Of a DNA stretch of 64,000 nucleotides, positions 59,794-64,000 are shown piece after piece. The stretch comes from Bacillus sp. FJAT-14578. GTDB lineage: Bacteria > Bacillota > Bacilli > Bacillales > Bacillaceae_H. The notes under the pieces are model-generated. The model was not told where the DNA came from and did not search any database. It was given only the letters and a program-made list of their open reading frames with translations. Where the stretch lies: NCBI RefSeq assembly GCF_000504165.1, contig NZ_AYSE01000006.1, positions 310,001 through 374,000 on the forward strand. Direction: 5' to 3'. Each line of letters opens with the position of its first letter. Positions within the stretch are counted from its first letter, which is position 1. A program made the translations under genes and the position numbers.

Positions 59794-59930
59794 AAGCTGA
59801 CCCATACGCAAAACTGATTTTTAATGAAAGGCCCCGTCAAGAAATCCTGGATCTTACTGGATTTTCAAGACGGGGCCTTTCATTAGGATGACCGAAAAGG
59901 GTTGGTTTTCACCCTTTACGGTCATCCTAC
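59794..59930 (+). repeat. Twin-hairpin intergenic element, copy 6
   Basis: Lead AAGCTGACCCATA, AAAACTGATTTTTAATG, first hairpin GAAAGGCCCCGTC/GACGGGGCCTTTC with inner AAATCC/GGATTT, second hairpin TAGGATGACCGAAAAGGG / CCCTTTACGGTCATCCTA. Best preserved copy. Between two minus-strand genes, downstream of the 59936 gene. Confidence 0.85.
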
Positions 59931-59935
59931 TTGCA

Positions 59936-60595
59936 TTAAGCTTGTATATTCGGATTTTCCGCGTCTCCTGTTTTATCCTGAAGCCTACGGATGATCATAT
60001 AGGTGTAAATGCCAAGTAAAATCGTAAAAATCCAGTTGATGACTTGCATCACGATAATCATCTTTCCATAGCCTTCTACTCCATACTGGTTAATCAGCCA
60101 GAGCTTCACAACCGCTACCGCACCGTAGCGAACACTGAATAATACAGTCAAGATTCGAAGCATCTTATACATATCTTTTTCTTTCAAGTAGGTCATAATA
60201 TCTTTACGTTCATAGCCCATGAGCTGAGCTGTATCACCAAAGAAATACATTCCCATCGGCTTATTAATTAAAACCGTGACCAAAAAGAAAAGAGCCAGTC
60301 CGAACATAAAATATACTTGGTTATAAAGCATTCTTTCTGCTTCACCCGATACCAAATCGATAATCGTACGCGCCAATAACGATACAACGATAAAAATTCC
60401 CGTAATATTGAACTGACGCTCTTTCACAAATTTATAAATGGTATAAAAGAAAGCAGGAGCTGTCGATAATAAAATCGCATAATAATCGCCGATGAATTCT
60501 CTTCCCTGATTCCATATTAAATAAGGCATCGCAATGTAAAAGATTAAATCAAATAATACGTTCGTCTGCTTTTTCGGTGTTTTTTGTTCTTCCAT
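59936..60595 (-). CDS. VC0807-like integral membrane protein
   Basis: 219 residues with about six hydrophobic segments: LFDLIFYIAMPYLIW, YYAILLSTAPAFFYTIYKF, ITGIFIVVSLLARTIIDLVSG and three more. The pattern P-x-F-x-x-I-Y-x(F/L) and the paired LLAR/SVRYG blocks fit the VC0807/intracellular septation A-like group. Function unknown. The ATG at 60595 follows AAAGGAACTG; the ORF extension to 60652 lacks support. C-terminal tail is polar (RRLQDKTGDAENPN). Confidence 0.7.
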   Translation of the reverse strand: MEEQKTPKKQTNVLFDLIFYIAMPYLIWNQGREFIGDYYAILLSTAPAFFYTIYKFVKERQFNITGIFIVVSLLARTIIDLVSGEAERMLYNQVYFMFGLALFFLVTVLINKPMGMYFFGDTAQLMGYERKDIMTYLKEKDMYKMLRILTVLFSVRYGAVAVVKLWLINQYGVEGYGKMIIVMQVINWIFTILLGIYTYMIIRRLQDKTGDAENPNIQA

Positions 60596-60830
60596 AACAG
60601 TTCCTTTCCGTAAAACAAATGTCAGGAGTCCCCTATATGTGAGTAAGGCCACCTTATAGTTAACCTTTATTCCTTATTATCTATTAAACCGCGGTTTTGG
60701 GGATAAAGTCAACTCGTTATCATTCCAGCTGATTCAGTCGCTGAGCCATCATCCTTTCTTATCCCCCATTGACGCCTCAGGATAGTTCCTAAACCTCCCG
60801 GGCACATTAATTTTCGTGGAGGTGATGATC

Positions 60831-61010
60831 ATGCCAAACAATCAACAACGAAACAAAACTTCATTTGGAGCAAACGTTGGGAAAGCAAACGAGAAAACGC
60901 CTGTATCTAAACCATTTGAAACAGAATTCGCGATCGAGACAGATGCACAGGCAGGAAAGCCATCAAAAGCTCAGCAAGAAGATCAAAACAGCTGGTATGC
61001 TGGTGAATAA
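60831..61010 (+). CDS. sspE: Gamma-type small acid-soluble spore protein
   Basis: 59 residues, rich in Gln, Asn, Lys and Ala and lacking Cys. It contains one copy of the gamma-SASP protease-recognition block (KPFETEFAIETDAQAG; usual form EFASETNAQ). Most gamma-SASPs carry two such repeats and are 75-95 residues, so this is a short, single-repeat form ending QNSWYAGE. Gamma-SASPs are made in the forespore under SigG and degraded by Gpr at germination as an amino-acid reserve. The ATG at 60831 follows GGAGGTGATG. Confidence 0.82.
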   Translation: MPNNQQRNKTSFGANVGKANEKTPVSKPFETEFAIETDAQAGKPSKAQQEDQNSWYAGE

Positions 61011-61022
61011 TACGGTGAACGA

Positions 61023-61058
61023 CAAAGGGTATTTCCAAGCTTGGAAATACCCTTTTTA
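61023..61058 (+). terminator. Terminator after the gamma-SASP gene
   Basis: AAAGGGTATTTCCAAG pairs perfectly with its complement, then TTTTT, 12 bases after the stop. Confidence 0.9.
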
Positions 61059-61095
61059 CGATTCATTTTCTTTCTATATCGGTGTTTTGGTATGC

Positions 61096-61138
61096 GTAAA
61101 TAAAATGGACAGGGGTATCCCCTGTCCATTTTATTTAC
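61096..61138. terminator. Palindromic bidirectional terminator
   Basis: GTAAATAAAATGGACAGGGG and its exact complement around TAT. It sits just downstream of the CAP-domain gene on the minus strand and also follows the SASP terminator on the plus strand. Confidence 0.8.
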
Positions 61139-61149
61139 GTGGATTTATA

Positions 61150-61842
61150 TTATTTACCGATGAACATTTGTGTCCAGTATGTTGTACCTTGAGCGTCTTT
61201 CACGAAGCCAACTCCGATGTGAGTGAAGCTGCCGTTTAAGATGTTAGCACGGTGACCTTCACTGTTCATCCAAGCATTCATGACTTCTTGTGGTGTTTGC
61301 TGGCCTTTAGCAATATTTTCACCTGCTGATTTGTATGTGATACCAAATTGCTTCATCATGTCAAATGGTGAACCGTATGTTGGAGATTGGTGGTCGAAAT
61401 AGCCTTTGTTCATCATATCTTTTGATTTTTCACGAGCTACGTCGCTTAATTTTGTATCTAATTGTAATGGTTGTAAACCTGCTTTTTGTCTCTCTTGGTT
61501 AACTAAACTTGCTACTTGCTTTTCAAACTCGCTCACGTTTGAAGCAGTTGTCGCTGCCGGTTTTTCTGTATTTGTTGCCGGTTGCTGCGCTGCTGGCTTC
61601 GCTTGTTGAGTTGTTGTTTGAGTAGGCTGTTTTACTGCTGCTGGCTGTGCTGTTTTATATGTGAAGCCGTATTTATTTAAAAGCTGTTGGATAAACGCAC
61701 TGTTGACAGATTGTCCATTAACTGTATAAACATAAGTTTTGCAGTTAGTTGGAGTTGGTGCTTGTGCATTTGCACTTGCTCCTCCAGCAAAAATTGTTGT
61801 TGCTAATGCAGCTGCTGCTAAAATTGTACCTGTTTTTTTCAT
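61150..61842 (-). CDS. ykwD: Secreted CAP/SCP-domain protein (YkwD type)
   Basis: 230 residues. Sec signal peptide (MKKTGTILAAAALATTIFAGGASANA), a short N-terminal domain (TYVYTVNGQSVNSAFIQQLLNKYG), a Gln/Thr/Ala/Pro-rich linker, then a CAP domain from about residue 105: VASLVNQERQKAGLQPL, GYFDHQSPTYGSPF (metal His), AGENIAKGQ and WMNSEGHRANILNGSFTHIGVGF. Exported to the wall or medium; CAP-domain roles in Bacillus are unclear. The ATG at 61842 follows AAGGAGGAAA. Longer ORF starts are rejected. Confidence 0.9.
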   Translation of the reverse strand: MKKTGTILAAAALATTIFAGGASANAQAPTPTNCKTYVYTVNGQSVNSAFIQQLLNKYGFTYKTAQPAAVKQPTQTTTQQAKPAAQQPATNTEKPAATTASNVSEFEKQVASLVNQERQKAGLQPLQLDTKLSDVAREKSKDMMNKGYFDHQSPTYGSPFDMMKQFGITYKSAGENIAKGQQTPQEVMNAWMNSEGHRANILNGSFTHIGVGFVKDAQGTTYWTQMFIGK

Positions 61843-62092
61843 GTCGTTTTCCTCCTTGGATTTACCTTGTTGGTTGACGACCCCCTGCAACCTATCATCC
61901 TAGAATTCTAGCAAAATCTCAACTCTCAATAATTTCCACTCATAAAAAAAGCAAAAATAAAAGCAGAAATCCGTTGGGACATCTGCTTTTGTCTTTGCTT
62001 AGGTAATATATAGCATTTAATGAACAAGAAATGTTTGACACGAGAAAAAAGCGATGCCCTGCATATACTAGTGAAAAAAAGAGGTGCCTTCC

Positions 62093-62344
62093 TTGCTTCT
62101 TTACCTGCATCTTTTTATTGGACTTCCAATTTTGTCTATCATTTCTGGATTTTTATATCAATGGCTTTTTAAACGAACATGGCCCGGTGCTCTTGTTGCC
62201 TTTTTCTTGCCATTTTGGTTTATCCCTTATCGTTTTACGGGGATGCAGCGTATTGGTCTATGGTTTATTTTCGGGGCTGTCTATGCCGCGATTGCCTATA
62301 CGGCAAGTTTATTTATAGTAAAAAGGCAAGCAAATGCTTCTTAG
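62093..62344 (+). CDS. Small integral membrane protein (possible DUF2651)
   Basis: About 83 residues with three hydrophobic segments: LYLHLFIGLPILSIISGFLY, WPGALVAFFLPFWFI and IGLWFIFGAVYAAIAYTASLFI, then a basic end (VKRQANAS). A TTG at 62093 has AGAGGTG six bases upstream, better than the GTG at 62084 which overlaps it. The size and layout recall DUF2651, but I am not sure. A terminator follows at 62412. Confidence 0.6.
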   Translation: MLLYLHLFIGLPILSIISGFLYQWLFKRTWPGALVAFFLPFWFIPYRFTGMQRIGLWFIFGAVYAAIAYTASLFIVKRQANAS

Positions 62345-62411
62345 TTCAACCCTACCTTTCCTCATTTGATCGTTACAACTACATCAACTGAAATGATTCT
62401 CGTATATAGAA

Positions 62412-62452
62412 CAAATAGGACATGGAGGTGTTTAATCCACGTCCTATTTTTG
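62412..62452 (+). terminator. Terminator after the 62093 gene
   Basis: AAATAGGACATGGA pairs with TCCACGTCCTATTT (one mismatch), then TTTT. The following 62453-62626 is AT-rich; no promoter was recognised with confidence. Confidence 0.75.
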
Positions 62453-62626
62453 ATGCAAATCAAAGTGAAAAGCATCTATTAGTACAGATTTCACTAACCC
62501 TTAATATGGATTAAAAGGGAATTTTTTGTTTATGTGTATATCCTTTTCCAATACTACACATGATAAGGGACGTGCAACTAATTCATCCAACTTTTACCAT
62601 GGATTAAACGACAAAAGGAGAGATTG

Positions 62627-63448
62627 ATGATGAAAAAGATATTTTTAACCTTGATAGCGCTTCTAATCACTTTACTTCCTTTAGCGGCTGTTCAATCACA
62701 TGCCGAAATGCAAATGGAATCACTTATTCGCATTGTTCACGCTTCTCCTGATGCATCGGCTGTCGATATATATATAAATGATGAACAAGTCGTATCAGGA
62801 ATCGTTTTTGCAGATGCAACCGATTACTTAAGCGTGCCTGAAGGCTCTAATTCTGTGGAAATCTATGAAGCCGGCACAAAAGGGGAAAAAGATCCTCTCA
62901 TCTCTGCATCTGTCAATGTACAGGGGGGAATGGCTTATACGGTTGTGGCAGCCAACACATTACAACAGCTGGAGCTGGAAGTATTAAAAGATGACATGGA
63001 AGTGGCGAATGGTAAAGCGAAAATCCGCGTCTCTCACTTCTCACCTGATGCTCCTGCCGTCAATGTGGGATTGCAAGGAGGAGATGTATTATTTAATAAT
63101 TTGGCCTTTAAACAAACAAGTGACTATAAAGAACTTGAGCCAAATATTTATGATTTAGCCATTGCAACCGCAGATGGCCAACAGCAAATCCTAGACCTTT
63201 CCGATACGGAATTAGCGGGAAATACCATTTATAACGTACTGGCCATCAATACAGCCGATAACCTGGAAGTATTGATGTTAGAAGATCAATCCGTGATGCC
63301 GCCTGAAATAACCATGCCGTCTGAGATGCCAAAAACCGGAATGGGCGGAACAGCTTCCACCTACTCGTTTGAGAATTTGATTTATGCTTCCGCCGGCGCT
63401 GTCATCCTTGTTTTCATCGCCCTTGCCTTTCGTCGTTACCGTGCTTAA
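62627..63448 (+). CDS. DUF4397-domain surface protein with PKTG sorting signal
   Basis: 273 residues. Signal peptide (KKIFLTLIALLITLLPLAAVQSHA), two DUF4397 beta-domains (RIVHASPDASAVDIYINDEQV and KIRVSHFSPDAPAVNVGLQGG), a short linker, then a wall-sorting signal: MPKTGMGG, hydrophobic segment LIYASAGAVILVFIALAF, and RRYRA tail. MPKTG is a variant of LPXTG. The gene directly downstream encodes a sortase and overlaps the stop, so the pair is almost certainly enzyme and substrate. ATG at 62627 after AAAGGAG; a TTG three bases earlier is too close. Confidence 0.88.
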   Translation: MMKKIFLTLIALLITLLPLAAVQSHAEMQMESLIRIVHASPDASAVDIYINDEQVVSGIVFADATDYLSVPEGSNSVEIYEAGTKGEKDPLISASVNVQGGMAYTVVAANTLQQLELEVLKDDMEVANGKAKIRVSHFSPDAPAVNVGLQGGDVLFNNLAFKQTSDYKELEPNIYDLAIATADGQQQILDLSDTELAGNTIYNVLAINTADNLEVLMLEDQSVMPPEITMPSEMPKTGMGGTASTYSFENLIYASAGAVILVFIALAFRRYRA

Positions 63449-64000
63449 GCGCATATGCTCTATCGGTTTATTGGTTCTCTTCTTTAGTTCAGGTTGTACA
63501 GCAAATGAATCTGCTTTGCCAAACTTGGTCCTGTACCCACCCACGAACCAAGATGAAATAGGCATTTCACAGCCTGTGTCTTTAGAAATTCCAAAACTGG
63601 CTCTAACTGCTCCGATTGAAGCAAAAGGCTTATTGGATACAGGACAAATGGCTGTTCCTGATAACCGGGATACGGTTGGCTGGTTTTCACCAGGAGCGGT
63701 TCCAGGCCAACAAGGAAATGCGGTGATGGTTGGTCACGTCGATGATAAAACCGGGCCAGCCGTCTTTTTCTATCTCAACCGCTTAACAACAGGCGACTTC
63801 ATTCACGTAGAGGATAAGGACGGGAAAAGGCTTACGTTTATCGTTACGAAAAAAGAAGCGTACGATCGGCAGCATGCTCCTCTTTCCATTATTTTCGGAC
63901 CAACAAATGCTAAACGGCTTAACTTGATTACCTGTACAGGATCATTCAACCGGGAGCAAGGCACCCATGAAAAAAGGCTCGTTGTTTATACGACTCTCCT
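63441..64000 (+). CDS. Sortase, class F/D type (partial)
   Basis: Partial at the right edge; 186 codons visible. The start is GTG at 63441, overlapping the DUF4397 gene stop by 8 bases. An N-terminal hydrophobic stretch (CSIGLLVLFFSSGC) may act as a membrane anchor or lipoprotein signal. The sortase core is nearly complete: catalytic His in VMVGHVDDKTG, catalytic Cys in LNLITCTGSFN and Arg in HEKRLVVYTT. Motifs SLEIPKLAL, APIEAKGL and GWFSPGAVPG fit the class F group. It should anchor the upstream MPKTG protein to the wall. Confidence 0.88.
   Translation, partial: MLKRICSIGLLVLFFSSGCTANESALPNLVLYPPTNQDEIGISQPVSLEIPKLALTAPIEAKGLLDTGQMAVPDNRDTVGWFSPGAVPGQQGNAVMVGHVDDKTGPAVFFYLNRLTTGDFIHVEDKDGKRLTFIVTKKEAYDRQHAPLSIIFGPTNAKRLNLITCTGSFNREQGTHEKRLVVYTTL

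Noticed and set aside
60760..60830. SigG promoter for the gamma-SASP gene
   Set aside because: GGATA and CATTAAT are present but the spacing is about 20 and the -10 has a mismatch; not strong enough to list.

Overview
The window comes from a spore-forming member of the Bacillaceae. Evidence includes spore-coat genes (cotSA/cotS type), a gamma-type SASP, strong Bacillus-style ribosome binding sites, an abrB-family regulator, a THI-box riboswitch, and repeated gene order shared with Bacillus subtilis (pucABCDE; ywrD-ywrB-ywrA; cotSA-cotS-ytdA/ytcA-ytcB; glnK-glnL; the yhdP/yhdQ/yhdY/yhdZ neighbourhood). Thermophilic relatives (Geobacillus or Aeribacillus side) are possible but are not proved by the sequence. 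There is no rRNA, tRNA, CRISPR array or intact insertion sequence.

Layout. (1) 1-4.3 kb: a minus-strand thiamine-pyrimidine salvage operon (ylmB, tenA, ABC ATPase, permease, binding protein) behind a TPP riboswitch with its own terminator. (2) 4.4-6.7 kb: a probable spore protein, an MgtC-family membrane protein and an AbrB-family regulator. (3) 6.7-23.4 kb: a large purine-degradation region. pucF-pucG-ywrD-ywrB-ywrA-allB run on the minus strand. pucR and permease-uraD-pucM run on the plus strand. pucABCDE (xanthine dehydrogenase and its maturation) runs on the minus strand. Three perfect GlnR/TnrA boxes and one near-perfect box lie at the promoters. No urate oxidase is visible. (4) 23.7-31.1 kb: a BASS transporter, then coat proteins and nucleotide-sugar genes for a spore polysaccharide. 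(5) 31.1-39.1 kb: a broken chemoreceptor, then a GlnK-GlnL-type two-component system divergent from gltT-aspA, followed by ytsJ (malic enzyme). Together these take up glutamate/aspartate and feed it to fumarate, malate and pyruvate. (6) 39.6-58.9 kb: mostly housekeeping and membrane genes (PBP, DUF418, EamA, an RsbR paralogue, an SF1 helicase, M24 peptidase, BdhA, MscS, Mg2+ efflux MpfA, MerR, AI-2E family, sirtuin). (7) 59-64 kb: a PCYCGC lipoprotein, a membrane protein, a gamma-SASP, a CAP-domain protein, and a DUF4397 surface protein followed by its likely sortase, cut by the window end.

The most unusual content is between the genes. One class is a family of twin-hairpin elements (about seven twin copies plus single-hairpin remnants) with a shared fold and, in several copies, completely different stem sequences. 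The other is a pair of related 155-210 bp palindromic elements (28.5 and 39.1 kb, opposite orientation). They look like transposase-less IS200/IS605-type units, and one carries an extra structured segment resembling a guide-RNA scaffold. A perfect orphan Fur box followed by a -10 and competing hairpins (45.42-45.53 kb) may mark an iron-regulated small RNA.

All calls were made by eye from sequence and translated ORFs. No searches were run.
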